A stretch of DNA of 27,968 nucleotides from an uncultured Christensenella sp. (GCA_910585235.1 CAJUCM010000019.1:1-27968), one strand, 5' to 3'; shown: positions 15,368 to 24,498, counted from the stretch's first letter. Notes: generated from the letters alone by a model not told the origin. Program-made: numbers and translations.

Positions 15368-15396
15368 ATTATAACATAAAGCGGGAACGGATGCAA
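15368..15396 (-). promoter_or_regulatory. Promoter of the PAP2 gene, positioned for a leaderless transcript
   Basis: Read on the minus strand: TTGCAT (15391-15396), 17-bp spacer, perfect TATAAT (15368-15373). Only seven bases separate the -10 from the ATG, so the transcription start should fall at or within a few bases of the start codon. Confidence 0.65.
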
Positions 15397-15756
15397 GAAA
15401 ATAGGGGATATTTCGCGAAAAAAAGTTAAAACCGTAATCAAAAAAATGAAAAAACCAAAGAGATTCGGCGCATAAAATTATTAAAAAAATTGACAAAAAT
15501 CACTGAAAAAATGACAAAAAACAGGGTGGAATATGACAATTTATATGACAGATTTTATGACTGAAAAACGCCGTTTTTTTGTTGCTGTTCCGCTCCGTGT
15601 TCAGTCAAAAAATAACACGTTGAAATTTGTCGTTTTGCGTCGTACCGCGCGCGTGTTTTACGAAATATAAAATAAAACGGCGCGGATTGCCTCCGTGTCT
15701 CCGCAAACAAAATGAAAAATTTCACAAAAAAATGTTATTTTTCCATCGGTATATTG
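15397..15756. other. Long AT-rich intergenic region between PAP2 and the giant gene
   Basis: About 360 bp without a credible gene. It has many A-tracts, which suggests bent DNA, and the TGACA half-site array at 15491-15562. Stop codons are frequent and no ribosome-site-plus-ORF combination is present. No tRNA-like or known structured RNA was recognised. Confidence 0.6.
15491..15562 (+). repeat. Array of TGACA half-sites upstream of the giant gene
   Basis: TGACA occurs in the same orientation at 15491, 15512, 15534 and 15546, with TGACT at 15558. Spacings are 21, 22, 12 and 12 bp. The last four are extended to ATGAC(A/T). The same word forms the arms of the inverted repeat at 15788-15807, which suggests binding sites of one regulator. 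Confidence 0.55.
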
Positions 15757-15785
15757 TTGACAAGTCATGCGTATCATGGTAATAT
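15757..15785 (+). promoter_or_regulatory. Promoter of the giant surface protein gene
   Basis: Perfect TTGACA (15757-15762), 17-bp spacer and TAATAT (15780-15785). The -35 lies in a short palindrome TGACAAGTCA (15758-15767). Transcription should start near 15792, inside the inverted repeat that follows. Confidence 0.75.
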
Positions 15786-15787
15786 TA

Positions 15788-15807
15788 TGTCATAATAATT
15801 TATGACA
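15788..15807 (+). promoter_or_regulatory. Operator-like perfect inverted repeat at the transcription start
   Basis: TGTCATAA (15788-15795), spacer TAAT, TTATGACA (15800-15807): eight-base perfect arms directly downstream of the -10 box. The position suits a repressor that blocks initiation. The arms share TGACA with the upstream array. Confidence 0.6.
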
Positions 15808-15841
15808 GACGATTTTCGCAGGATTGCGAGGGTGAATTCAG

Positions 15842-18800
15842 ATGGGAAAACGGGAAAAAGTCCGCCGTATGCAGGACGAGGGACTTCACGAGATCAAAAA
15901 TAAGTACCGCGTTCATGCGGTCAATAAAAAACGGAAGGGGTTGGTGTTTACCGCCAAAAAGAGACGGCGCGCTTTGAAAGCGTGCGCGTCGCTTTCCGCT
16001 ATCTTCATTTTGCTTCTCGGCGTGTTTGCAGTCGGCTCGGCGTTACTCTCTTCCGTGGTTCCCAACGTCGTTCCCGACGACTTCGTCACCGTTTCCTACG
16101 AACTGCCGACCGACGGATCGAAGCCCGACAGTCATTCCGCGCTTGAAAATATCGGTTACATGAATTACCGCTTCAAAAACCAGCCGAACTGGTATGCGGA
16201 AGTGCACGGATCGACTTCGACGCCCATCGGACCGCAGTCGATCAATACGTTCAAGCAGTATTCGGACGGCGTTCTCGTTATGGCGGACGTTACGTCGAGT
16301 TCGTTTATCAATGCGGGGCGGCAGTTCTGCTACGTCGGGAACGAGGTCATGTGGAGAGAACTTCCCAAAAACAGTTCTTTCCGTGCGAACAATTTTGACG
16401 AGATGATGCAGCTCACGTTCAACGACGAGTTGGAAGCGCACATGACGATCCCTGCGTTCATGAAAAAGAACGGTCTGCCCGGAACGGAGATGAGCGTCTA
16501 TGTGATCAACGAGAGCACGCTCGAACGCGCGTCGGAAGTGGAGGTCGTAAATTCTTCCGAGTGGGACGGGACCGACTTTGCCGAAAAACCCGTCTATCGT
16601 CAGACGTATTATCTCAGACCGGGCGATTCCGAAAATTTGGGCGCGGCGGCGCACTATGCAAACCAGATGGCGTTTACGGGGGGACTTACGGGACTTCCCG
16701 AATTCAACTATATTCAGGTGACCTACACGTTCGATTCCTCGTGGCAGGTTTTGCGCGTAGAGACCAGCGAGTCCTACAAGGCGACGATGGGCATTACCGT
16801 CACCTGTTCTTCCACGCTCACTTCCAATTACGAATACGGAACGGAGCGGACGAAGAACGACGTCTATGAAAACTATTATAAGAATTTCGTCGGCACGGGT
16901 ATTGACGACGAGGTGGAAAAACCGCTCGACGCGCTCGGCATGATCACTTCCGCGTTTCTCACCAAACCCGTCGCCTTTGACCTCGATCTTGAAATCGACG
17001 GCAAAAAGACGGGCGGGATCATCGCGCTCGACGCAAGTAAGCTCGATATTGCAAAGATCATGAGCGGAGGCTCCGTCGATATCGGCGCGGCGCTCGGCTG
17101 TATCGGTCTGAAAGCGCAGATCGGCGATATTTATCTGTATCTCGAAGATTCCACGGCTTACCTTTCCGTCGGCGGTCTGAAAGCGAAACTTCCGATCGAC
17201 GATCTTCTCGCGCTGATCAACGGAACGGAGGAGACCTCCGCGCAGGCGGAGAATTTCCTTGCTAAGGAAGAGGCGCAGGCTCCACTCTTCGATATGGGCG
17301 ATCCCGTAGCGGAGGAGCGCGACGGGGCGACGTTCGCGCGCGTTTCGGCAAAACTCGATCTCTCCTCCCTTGGCGTGGATCTTTTCGTTCCGCTCAACTT
17401 CGAGTTCAGGCTCGACGAGGAGAAGAACGCTTCTCTGGAATCGCTCGATCTGAGCCTTGCATACGGGGGGATCGACGCGAAAGTTTCCGTAAAGAGTACG
17501 GAAAAGAGCGTGCCCGATCTCACCGACAGAGATTCGTATATCGACCTCTATCCCTATGCGGAGGCGGTCTATCAACTGATCGCGGGCAAAAAATTGGACG
17601 TTGCGCTCGGCTATACCGGAGTCGATCTTTCCCTCACGGGGAATATCGGGATCGATTTCACGGACGGTCTGTTCGTCGCGGGAGAATTGAATCTGCGCGT
17701 CAGGGAGAGCTCCAAAACGGTTGCGTTTGCGGTGCAGAACGGCGTTGCTTACCTCAATCTCGACGGGATCAGGCTTTCCGTCTCCTTAGGCGATGCAGTC
17801 GGACTGATCAAGGGATTCCTTCCCTCGGTTTCGTCGGATACGGATCTGAAAGCGATTCTCGATACCGTTCTTTCGGCGGTGTTCGACAACGATCTTGCTT
17901 CGCTGATCGCGCTCACCGAAGATGAAAACGCGCTGTCTCTTGCAATCAAGGGGACGGAGCTTCTGAAACTGTTCGGCGTGGACTTTGCGCTCGGCGACGT
18001 AAATCTTGCAATCAGCGGAAAGGACGGCTCGATCACGGCTTCGGCGTTCGGCGCGGAAATCGCCGTCCGTGCGCTCGACAGGGCGCTCGCGTTCGACACG
18101 GCGGGGTATATCGATATGCTTCCGTATGCCGAGACGGTGCTTGCTATGATAGAGCAGGGGACGCTCACCGCGAGCGTCGCTTATGCAGGCGGAGATTTTG
18201 CGGTCGCGGGCGAAGTCGTTCTCGGACTTTCGCCGCTCTCCGTAAGCGGTAAAATTACCGTAACTTACGGCGTCATGCAAAAGAGCGTGGAAGTCGTTTA
18301 CGGCGAGGACGGGTATCTGTATCTTGTTCTGGACGCTTTGAAAGTCAAGGCGAACGTAAAGGATGCGGTTGCGCTCGTTTCTTCTCTGATTCCCGCAGGG
18401 GAAGAGAGCGGAAGCGAAGAGGTGCTCGCGGCGCTTGAAAAGATACTGTCCGTCAATTTCGGCGAATTGCTTTCCGTCTTTGAAACGGCGACGGAAGAGG
18501 GAAACGTTCTCACCGCCGCGATCGACGGAAGCAAACTCCTCAATCTGTTCGGCGTGAATTTCGATCTCGGCGACGTGGTTCTGACGGTGGGCGGCGGTAA
18601 AATCGGTGCGAGCGCGCTTGGGATCAATCTGTCGCTTGTCGGCGGCGGAGAGGTTGCAACTTTGACCGACGGCGAAAAAGCAGGCTACGTCAATCTGAAA
18701 CCCGTGCTTGACGCGCTTCCCGAACTTCTTGAATATAAGGCGCTGGCGCTCTCCGGAAATGTCGTTCTGAGCGCGGGCGGCACGGATATACTTTTGAAAA

Positions 18801-21800
18801 TCAACCGCGGGGCGATCGGCTTTGCGGAAGGGTTTGAAGCGTACCTCGATTGTTCGCTCGTCATGTCGGGGGCGACGCTCGATCTCAAACTTCATATCGA
18901 TACGGCGGGCATCAGAGCCGTGCTCGGAAACGTGGGCGTGGAACTCTATTACAGCGATCTTACGTCGCTTGCCGACGCGATCGTCGCACTGTATGGAGAA
19001 GTGCGCGAAACGCTCAATCCGATCTCCGACCGGGAGCTTCTGCCCGAAGCTAAGACGGTCGGCGAACTGTTCGATCTTCTGAAATCGCTTCTCGGCGGGG
19101 CGGGGGACGGAATGCAGGCGGATAAACTTCTCTCCGCGCTTACGATCTGCAATTCGCGCGAAGAGAACGGTTTGTTTGCGATCGGATTCATGGGGCTGTC
19201 GCTCGACGTCGTCAAAGAGGACGCGGGCTTTATCGGCGCGAAGATCGGCTTTGCAAACAAGGATCTGCAAGTGTCGGGAGAGCTTTCCACCGCGGTTTAT
19301 AAGGACGGAACGATGCCGTCCCTTCCCGCAGTTGACTACCTGGATAAAAACGATTTTATAGAACTGCTCGACTATCTCGTTGCCGCGCTGAAAACGCTTT
19401 CCGAAAGCAATCTGAATTTCAGCGTGTCGGGCGTGATCGGTTCGGACGACGGCGTAAAATATCCCGACGGCGTAAAATATAACCTCACGGGCGACGTCCG
19501 CCTGTATTCGGGAGAAAATACGGCGATCCATCTCAACCTCGATAAGAAGAGTCTTTGGGTGGATACCGATACTTATTTGTATGCGAAGATCGACCTCGAT
19601 CCCGTCTCGGAGGAGGATAAGGGGCTCTACCTCGAACTCTTCCTGCTCGATTGCGATGAAAACGGCGTGTCGGACGGCACCTATCTCGACGTGTTCGTCT
19701 CCGTCTCCTACCGCAAGAAGGCAACGGCGAGCAATCCGCTGACGTTCTATGCGTCCTCAGATCAGATCATGCCCGTTCTCGCTTCGGCAATCTCTCTTCT
19801 TGGGATCGACAGTCAGACGGTTACCGATTATCTGCTTGCGCCTTGGATTCCTTCCTTGGAAACGAGGGAGCAGTTGAAGGGATTCGGCAAGAGCATTCTG
19901 GAACTCGTCGGCGGGTTTACGACCGGCGCTTCGCGGAATGCAAGCGCGGGCGCGCTCGATTTGGGTTCGGTCATTTCCTCCATAAAAATCGAAGAGTCGG
20001 CGTTCGAGCTTGCGCTCTCCTCCGAGGCGATTTTCGGCAAGCCGGGCGAACCGCTTAACATTACGGTCGGAAAGGAACAGACGGAAAACGGATCGCGGCT
20101 TACGGCGCTCTCCGTCAAAAATATCGGAAACACTTCTCTCTCCGTCGGCTTGACTTATGATGCGCAGGAAAAAATCATGCCTTCTTTCAAGGGGATGATC
20201 CCCATGAACGGGATCGCGTCGCTCCTGCAAACGCTTGCAAGAAGCGCGACGCACCGCGCGGACGAGGTGATTTCGGGCGAAGAGGGGAATGTAGAATACG
20301 TTCTCAACAAAAATTTCTATATCGACGGAAGCATCGTGCTCGATATCAATGCGGCAGGTCTGCTCAAAGAAAAAATCAACGTCAAGGTCGTCGCATTCTC
20401 GGTGACGGTCGATGAAAACGGCGAGTGGGGCGTGAACGTCAGGTTTGAATACGACGCGCTGAAAGTGATCGGTATTACGGCGATCAACGGCAATACGCGC
20501 GTCGATCTCACGGGCAAGGGGAATATGGTCTATATCAAGCGCGTGCAGACTTCGGACGCGGACGGAAAAGCGTTGCCCAAACCCGTTACGATCTACCGCG
20601 CAATGCCTTTGGAAAACTTTGTGGGCGATCTCATCAATCAGGCGGGATTCCTCTTCAACCTCGGTAGTAAGATCACCGACCTTTTGGGCGGGATCGATAT
20701 GGGCGGTTCGGAAAGCGGAACGGCGGAAGAGACCGATCTCGGCGCTACGGTCGCAAATCTTCTCAGCTCGATCGAATATACGAATACGGCGGAGGGTGAG
20801 AGCTGGAAGATCACGCTCAACGGAGCGGGACTTACGGGCGGAACGCTCGGCGATATTGTCGTGACGCTCGGAAGCGACGGGAAAGGGCTGTTGCGGACAA
20901 TGACGGCGCACACTTCGCTCTCCGCGACGGGGATTTCGTTGGCGATCGACGCAAATCTTACATACCGCAATCCCTGCGGGGTGATGGATGCGGGCGTCAA
21001 AGACATTACGACGGACGTTGCGGCGCTCCTTGTTGACGGCATGAGTTATAAACTCGAAACGGTCGATTGGACGGATACGGTATTTATCGAGGGCGAATTT
21101 ACGACGGTCGAATATATTCTTGCGGGCGAAGTGATCAAAACGCAGAATATCGTCATTTCGACGGGCAACGGCGGAGACGCGGCGGGCACCGTCTACGGCG
21201 CGCTTGCCTATCCCGACCTTACGCCTTATCAGACGGAAAAGGGATACAGGGCGGAATGGACGGTCGTCTACGGAAAGGACGATCCTCTTCCCGCAAGCAG
21301 ACAGATTTTTGCGCGTTACAATGCGCTGACTTACGAGCTTACGTTCGAGTTCGGAAACGATACGATTATGCTCGATTATCTCTACGGGGACGACGGTTTC
21401 GAGCTTCCGTTCCGCGCCGACGAGCGCGTGCGGGTCGCGTACTTTGTGGACGCGGAGGGCAACGAATACAGAACGGCGGACGACCTCATGAATCTTGACG
21501 GGAACAGCGTTCTCAAAGCGGTCTATGAGGACGTCGTCTATACCGTCGTCTTTATCGCGGGCGACGAGAGAACGGAACAGAAAGCGCTCTACGGCGAAAA
21601 AGTTGCGTATCCCGAAGTTTCCGAAAGGGAGGGTTATGCCTTTGCGGGCTGGGATACGGCACAGGAGTGCGTGACGGGAGATATGACCGTTACCGCGCTC
21701 TGGACGGCGAACGTATATAATATCACGTTTGTAAGCCGCTTTGAAATCGACGGCTACAACTGGAACGCGGACGGAAACGGGAATTATACGGCGGATCTCG

Positions 21801-24082
21801 CGTTTACATACGACAGCAAGGTTGCGCTTCCCCGCAACGTCAGAAAAACGGTGGGCGATAAGACCTATGTGCTCCGCGGATTCTGTTTTGAAGAGGGAGG
21901 AGAGTGCTTCTTTGAAAATCTTCCGAACGTGACCGAGGACACCGTCCTGATCGCCGAATGGCAGGAGCTCGGATTCGACGTCGTGTTCGTTCACAGAAAC
22001 GGCGACAGAGTCGTTCTCAACTACCACGGCGGAGATACGATCGTATCTTCCGCGATCCCTTCGATCGCGGCGCGCGACGGCTATACGAGCCATTGGCAGG
22101 ATCAAAACGGCAACCCGATCGCAGGCGATTACCGCGTGACGGGCGAGGCGGAATTTACCGTTGCGGACGTAGCGAATACCTTTCTTGTAACGCTGATCAG
22201 CGATCAGCCGTATGCGGGATTTGAAAGCAGAAACGGCGTCTATGTGAGAACGGTTTCCTATACATACGACGGCGCGGCAATCATGCTCCCGACGCTGGAC
22301 GATATTCCGCACTATTGGTTCAAGGGCTACTATACGGCGGAGAACGGCGAGGGCGAAAAACTCGAAAAAGTAGAGTTGATTCTTCGGGATACGGAGCTGT
22401 ATTTGTGGTGGCAGGATAATACCGTAACGGTCAACCTTTACAGCGATATTCAGTTTACGGGTTCGACGAAGGACAATAAAAAGAACGGCTTCTACAAACA
22501 GTACACGTTCAACGACCGTTACGATCTGGACGATTCGATCATGCCCGCGGTGGACGGCTATCAGACGCTCGCCCTGTGGCACAAAACGGAAAACGGCTAT
22601 GAGCGCGTCACGAACGTGCGCGATCTGAACGGACAGGATCTGTGGGCGCTCTGGATCAAGAATATCAAGGTCAAGATCACAACGTTCAGTGAATCGGCTG
22701 CCACCTTTACGATTAAAGGCAACGTGGTAGACGGAAGCGGCGCGGTGTACGGCGCGGTCAGCAATGAAATTTTTGCCGCGATCGGCGGGACGAAGACGAC
22801 GGTCGGACAATATACGATTTACAGTTCGGACGGAAGGAAGTCGGATAATCTGAAATATAATAAGGAAATAGCGATCGCGGCGGACGGCACGTTCGGCGAG
22901 AGCGGTATGACTTCGGCGGCGGCGTTGCTCTGGAATGCGGACTTCGGCGGGGCGCTTATCACGATCAAGTTCTCCTATCAGCTTGCGGACGGATCGTCCC
23001 AGACGATCACGACTTCCAATGCGGCGTTCGTTTCAAAAGCAAGCTACAACGTAACGTTTACGGATAAGCACGGAGCCGTGACGGTGATCGACAACGTTCG
23101 TGCGGACTATCCCTACGATAGCTACGACAACGCGACGTATATCGACGAGCTTGCGGCGGAACATCAGATCGAAGCTCCGGAAAGGGAGGGCTACGCCGTT
23201 TCGTGGCCGCATACGGCGGTCACGGGGACGATGACGGCGGAACCCGTCTATACGCCCAATCTCTATGCCGTCCGTTTCGAGAGTGAAGAACGGATCGAGG
23301 GCTGGGCGGAGGAGAACGGCAAATTCGTCTATGAAACGACGATGCGCTATGATGCTACGGTCGCGTTCTATTTTGAAAGCTCGCTGTTGTCCACCTATAC
23401 GGTCGGAACGGAAAACAACGTGTTTACGGTTCCCGCCCTTGCGGCAAATCAGAAGTGGGGCAAGAATGAAATTTCCGAACGCGGTTCCGCTTGGTACGGT
23501 CAGTATGACGCCGATACCGTCGTATATAACAGCGAAATTGCGTTCGAGTATAACGGGAACCGATATAACGCTTTCTCCGATTTTGTGACGGACGGCTATA
23601 CGCTGATCGCGCCTGCGGCGGAGGGTTACGTTTTCCTCGGCTGGTATACCTATGAGAACGGCGTCTGGTCGCAGGTGACGGCGGTTGCGCCCTCTGCGGG
23701 CGGCAATGCCGAGATGACGTCTCTGCACGCGCTTTGGCAGAAGAGTGCGCTCTCGATCGATTCGGTTTCGGGATCGCGCGGGGGCGGCTGGTTCGGCGCG
23801 GACTATAACTATTCGGTCGAAGTCAAATACAGCGGAGCGGAACTTGCCGGCGCGTTCGCAAGCGATCAATCGGTGACGAAAAAGACGGTGTTCCGTTACG
23901 ACATCGATTCCAAGATCGTGACAGAGAGCGAAATAAACACCATGGCGGCGACGCATAAAAATAAACTTTCCAACGTTACAGTAACGGTTGTAACGAGCTA
24001 TATTGCGACGGACGGTTCTACGGTTTATTCCTGTCAGGCAACCAAAACGGGCAATTACAATTCGATTACGGGCAATCTGTAA
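15842..24082 (+). CDS. Giant membrane-anchored surface protein: beta-rich module array plus InlB-like repeats
   Basis: 2746 residues. Residues 1-44 are strongly basic and cytoplasmic; 45-71 form one hydrophobic segment (ASLSAIFILLLGVFAVGSAL), either a membrane anchor or a long signal peptide. Residues about 72-374 are a unique N-terminal ectodomain. From about 375 to 1740 come roughly six beta-rich modules with a helical insert (see repeat entry). From about 1745 to 2640 are InlB B-repeat-like (beta-grasp) units ending in patterns such as F-A-G-W...A-L-W or L-G-W-Y...A-L-W, split by a unique stretch at about 2276-2400. The C-terminus has no LPXTG, choline-binding or SLH motif. GAGGG precedes the ATG by nine bases. 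Monocistronic, with a strong terminator after the stop. InlB-type repeats usually act as surface spacers or adhesion modules; the front modules I do not recognise. Confidence 0.88.
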   Translation: MGKREKVRRMQDEGLHEIKNKYRVHAVNKKRKGLVFTAKKRRRALKACASLSAIFILLLGVFAVGSALLSSVVPNVVPDDFVTVSYELPTDGSKPDSHSALENIGYMNYRFKNQPNWYAEVHGSTSTPIGPQSINTFKQYSDGVLVMADVTSSSFINAGRQFCYVGNEVMWRELPKNSSFRANNFDEMMQLTFNDELEAHMTIPAFMKKNGLPGTEMSVYVINESTLERASEVEVVNSSEWDGTDFAEKPVYRQTYYLRPGDSENLGAAAHYANQMAFTGGLTGLPEFNYIQVTYTFDSSWQVLRVETSESYKATMGITVTCSSTLTSNYEYGTERTKNDVYENYYKNFVGTGIDDEVEKPLDALGMITSAFLTKPVAFDLDLEIDGKKTGGIIALDASKLDIAKIMSGGSVDIGAALGCIGLKAQIGDIYLYLEDSTAYLSVGGLKAKLPIDDLLALINGTEETSAQAENFLAKEEAQAPLFDMGDPVAEERDGATFARVSAKLDLSSLGVDLFVPLNFEFRLDEEKNASLESLDLSLAYGGIDAKVSVKSTEKSVPDLTDRDSYIDLYPYAEAVYQLIAGKKLDVALGYTGVDLSLTGNIGIDFTDGLFVAGELNLRVRESSKTVAFAVQNGVAYLNLDGIRLSVSLGDAVGLIKGFLPSVSSDTDLKAILDTVLSAVFDNDLASLIALTEDENALSLAIKGTELLKLFGVDFALGDVNLAISGKDGSITASAFGAEIAVRALDRALAFDTAGYIDMLPYAETVLAMIEQGTLTASVAYAGGDFAVAGEVVLGLSPLSVSGKITVTYGVMQKSVEVVYGEDGYLYLVLDALKVKANVKDAVALVSSLIPAGEESGSEEVLAALEKILSVNFGELLSVFETATEEGNVLTAAIDGSKLLNLFGVNFDLGDVVLTVGGGKIGASALGINLSLVGGGEVATLTDGEKAGYVNLKPVLDALPELLEYKALALSGNVVLSAGGTDILLKINRGAIGFAEGFEAYLDCSLVMSGATLDLKLHIDTAGIRAVLGNVGVELYYSDLTSLADAIVALYGEVRETLNPISDRELLPEAKTVGELFDLLKSLLGGAGDGMQADKLLSALTICNSREENGLFAIGFMGLSLDVVKEDAGFIGAKIGFANKDLQVSGELSTAVYKDGTMPSLPAVDYLDKNDFIELLDYLVAALKTLSESNLNFSVSGVIGSDDGVKYPDGVKYNLTGDVRLYSGENTAIHLNLDKKSLWVDTDTYLYAKIDLDPVSEEDKGLYLELFLLDCDENGVSDGTYLDVFVSVSYRKKATASNPLTFYASSDQIMPVLASAISLLGIDSQTVTDYLLAPWIPSLETREQLKGFGKSILELVGGFTTGASRNASAGALDLGSVISSIKIEESAFELALSSEAIFGKPGEPLNITVGKEQTENGSRLTALSVKNIGNTSLSVGLTYDAQEKIMPSFKGMIPMNGIASLLQTLARSATHRADEVISGEEGNVEYVLNKNFYIDGSIVLDINAAGLLKEKINVKVVAFSVTVDENGEWGVNVRFEYDALKVIGITAINGNTRVDLTGKGNMVYIKRVQTSDADGKALPKPVTIYRAMPLENFVGDLINQAGFLFNLGSKITDLLGGIDMGGSESGTAEETDLGATVANLLSSIEYTNTAEGESWKITLNGAGLTGGTLGDIVVTLGSDGKGLLRTMTAHTSLSATGISLAIDANLTYRNPCGVMDAGVKDITTDVAALLVDGMSYKLETVDWTDTVFIEGEFTTVEYILAGEVIKTQNIVISTGNGGDAAGTVYGALAYPDLTPYQTEKGYRAEWTVVYGKDDPLPASRQIFARYNALTYELTFEFGNDTIMLDYLYGDDGFELPFRADERVRVAYFVDAEGNEYRTADDLMNLDGNSVLKAVYEDVVYTVVFIAGDERTEQKALYGEKVAYPEVSEREGYAFAGWDTAQECVTGDMTVTALWTANVYNITFVSRFEIDGYNWNADGNGNYTADLAFTYDSKVALPRNVRKTVGDKTYVLRGFCFEEGGECFFENLPNVTEDTVLIAEWQELGFDVVFVHRNGDRVVLNYHGGDTIVSSAIPSIAARDGYTSHWQDQNGNPIAGDYRVTGEAEFTVADVANTFLVTLISDQPYAGFESRNGVYVRTVSYTYDGAAIMLPTLDDIPHYWFKGYYTAENGEGEKLEKVELILRDTELYLWWQDNTVTVNLYSDIQFTGSTKDNKKNGFYKQYTFNDRYDLDDSIMPAVDGYQTLALWHKTENGYERVTNVRDLNGQDLWALWIKNIKVKITTFSESAATFTIKGNVVDGSGAVYGAVSNEIFAAIGGTKTTVGQYTIYSSDGRKSDNLKYNKEIAIAADGTFGESGMTSAAALLWNADFGGALITIKFSYQLADGSSQTITTSNAAFVSKASYNVTFTDKHGAVTVIDNVRADYPYDSYDNATYIDELAAEHQIEAPEREGYAVSWPHTAVTGTMTAEPVYTPNLYAVRFESEERIEGWAEENGKFVYETTMRYDATVAFYFESSLLSTYTVGTENNVFTVPALAANQKWGKNEISERGSAWYGQYDADTVVYNSEIAFEYNGNRYNAFSDFVTDGYTLIAPAAEGYVFLGWYTYENGVWSQVTAVAPSAGGNAEMTSLHALWQKSALSIDSVSGSRGGGWFGADYNYSVEVKYSGAELAGAFASDQSVTKKTVFRYDIDSKIVTESEINTMAATHKNKLSNVTVTVVTSYIATDGSTVYSCQATKTGNYNSITGNL
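16964..20995 (+). repeat. Protein-level modules of about 190 residues in the giant protein
   Basis: Module starts fall near residues 375, 564, 755, 947, 1171 and about 1455. Units 2-3 are clearest: each opens with G/S-Y-I-D-(L/M)-x-P-Y-A-E, runs through amphipathic strands (Y-x-G-x-D-L-x-L-x-G) to a Y-L-x-L-D-x-(I/L) strand, then a helix (D-A-V-x-L-(I/V)-x-x-(F/L)-(I/L)-P), an acidic Ser/Glu linker, another helix and (K/L)-L-F-G-V-(D/N)-F-x-L-G-D-V. Later units are longer and more diverged. The DNA itself is not repeated, so duplication is old. Confidence 0.6.
19448..19483 (+). repeat. Two-copy 18-bp in-frame tandem repeat in the giant gene
   Basis: GACGGCGTAAAATATCCC is followed directly by GACGGCGTAAAATATAAC, encoding DGVKYP-DGVKYN. 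A recent small in-frame duplication. Confidence 0.85.
21074..23760 (+). repeat. InlB-like (beta-grasp) repeats in the C-terminal third of the giant protein
   Basis: About eight diverged units of 55-85 residues. Recognisable ends include AFAGWDTAQ...TALW, LRGFCFEEG...IAEW, WFKGYYTAENG...YLWW, LALWHKTENG...WALW, AVSWPHTA...PVY and FLGWYTYENG...ALW. The aromatic Gly-Trp/Tyr core and the terminal A-x-W are typical of the InlB B-repeat family in Firmicute surface proteins. Confidence 0.75.
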
Positions 24083-24092
24083 AACACGCTTC

Positions 24093-24120
24093 AAAAGGAC
24101 TTCCGGAAGGAAGTCCTTTT
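24093..24120 (+). terminator. Intrinsic terminator of the giant gene
   Basis: A perfect twelve-pair stem, AAAAGGACTTCC with GGAAGTCCTTTT, around GGAA; the 3' arm ends in TTTT. It starts ten bases after the stop codon. Confidence 0.88.
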
Positions 24121-24174
24121 ATGATAAACGGAAAAAAATGTCGTAATAAAATGCAGATAATATTCATGAATCGG

Positions 24175-24203
24175 TTGACGGAAAAGAGGAGTTATGGTAA
24201 AAT
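24175..24203 (+). promoter_or_regulatory. Promoter of the small coiled-coil gene
   Basis: TTGACG (24175-24180), 17-bp spacer, TAAAAT (24198-24203); each box has one mismatch to consensus. It lies 43 bases before the start codon. Confidence 0.8.
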
Positions 24204-24246
24204 AAACAGGAAGTAGGTTTTTTACGGTAAACGAAGGAGACGTTTT

Positions 24247-24489
24247 ATGTCAAAGCGCGGGGAAATCAAAAAACAAATCAAAGCGAGCGAGGCTGAAATC
24301 GAAGCGCTCGAAAAAAAGAGACTGCGTTCTCAATCTGCGATTTTGGAGGCAATGCTGAATAAGACCGAGCCCTCCGAGCAGGATGCGGACTGCTTCCGTA
24401 CCTATTCCGAACTGATCGAGGTGGAGCGCGAAAATCTGCGCAATCTCAAAGGACAGCTTATCAATATCAGTAAAAGAGGTCGTTATTGA
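24247..24489 (+). CDS. Small coiled-coil protein of unknown function
   Basis: 80 residues, highly charged (Lys/Glu/Arg-rich), with heptad-like spacing in IKKQIKASEAEIEALEKKRL and YSELIEVERENLRNLKGQL, so two helices that probably pair. There is no signal peptide or membrane segment, so it is cytoplasmic. AAGGAG lies seven bases before the ATG, and it has its own near-consensus promoter. It is separated from the following membrane protein gene by a terminator-like hairpin but is in the same direction. I do not recognise a family; a role as a partner or scaffold of a neighbour is possible but unsupported. Confidence 0.75.
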   Translation: MSKRGEIKKQIKASEAEIEALEKKRLRSQSAILEAMLNKTEPSEQDADCFRTYSELIEVERENLRNLKGQLINISKRGRY

Positions 24490-24498
24490 TCCGATCAA

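Noticed and set aside
19757..22810. An open frame of about 1017 codons on the minus strand inside the giant gene, and another of 581 codons at 17786-19531
   Set aside because: They lie antisense to a gene with a signal-anchor, promoter, ribosome site and repeated domains. Their translations are Arg/Asp/Val-rich with no recognisable domain; codon bias of the plus strand suppresses stops on the other strand.
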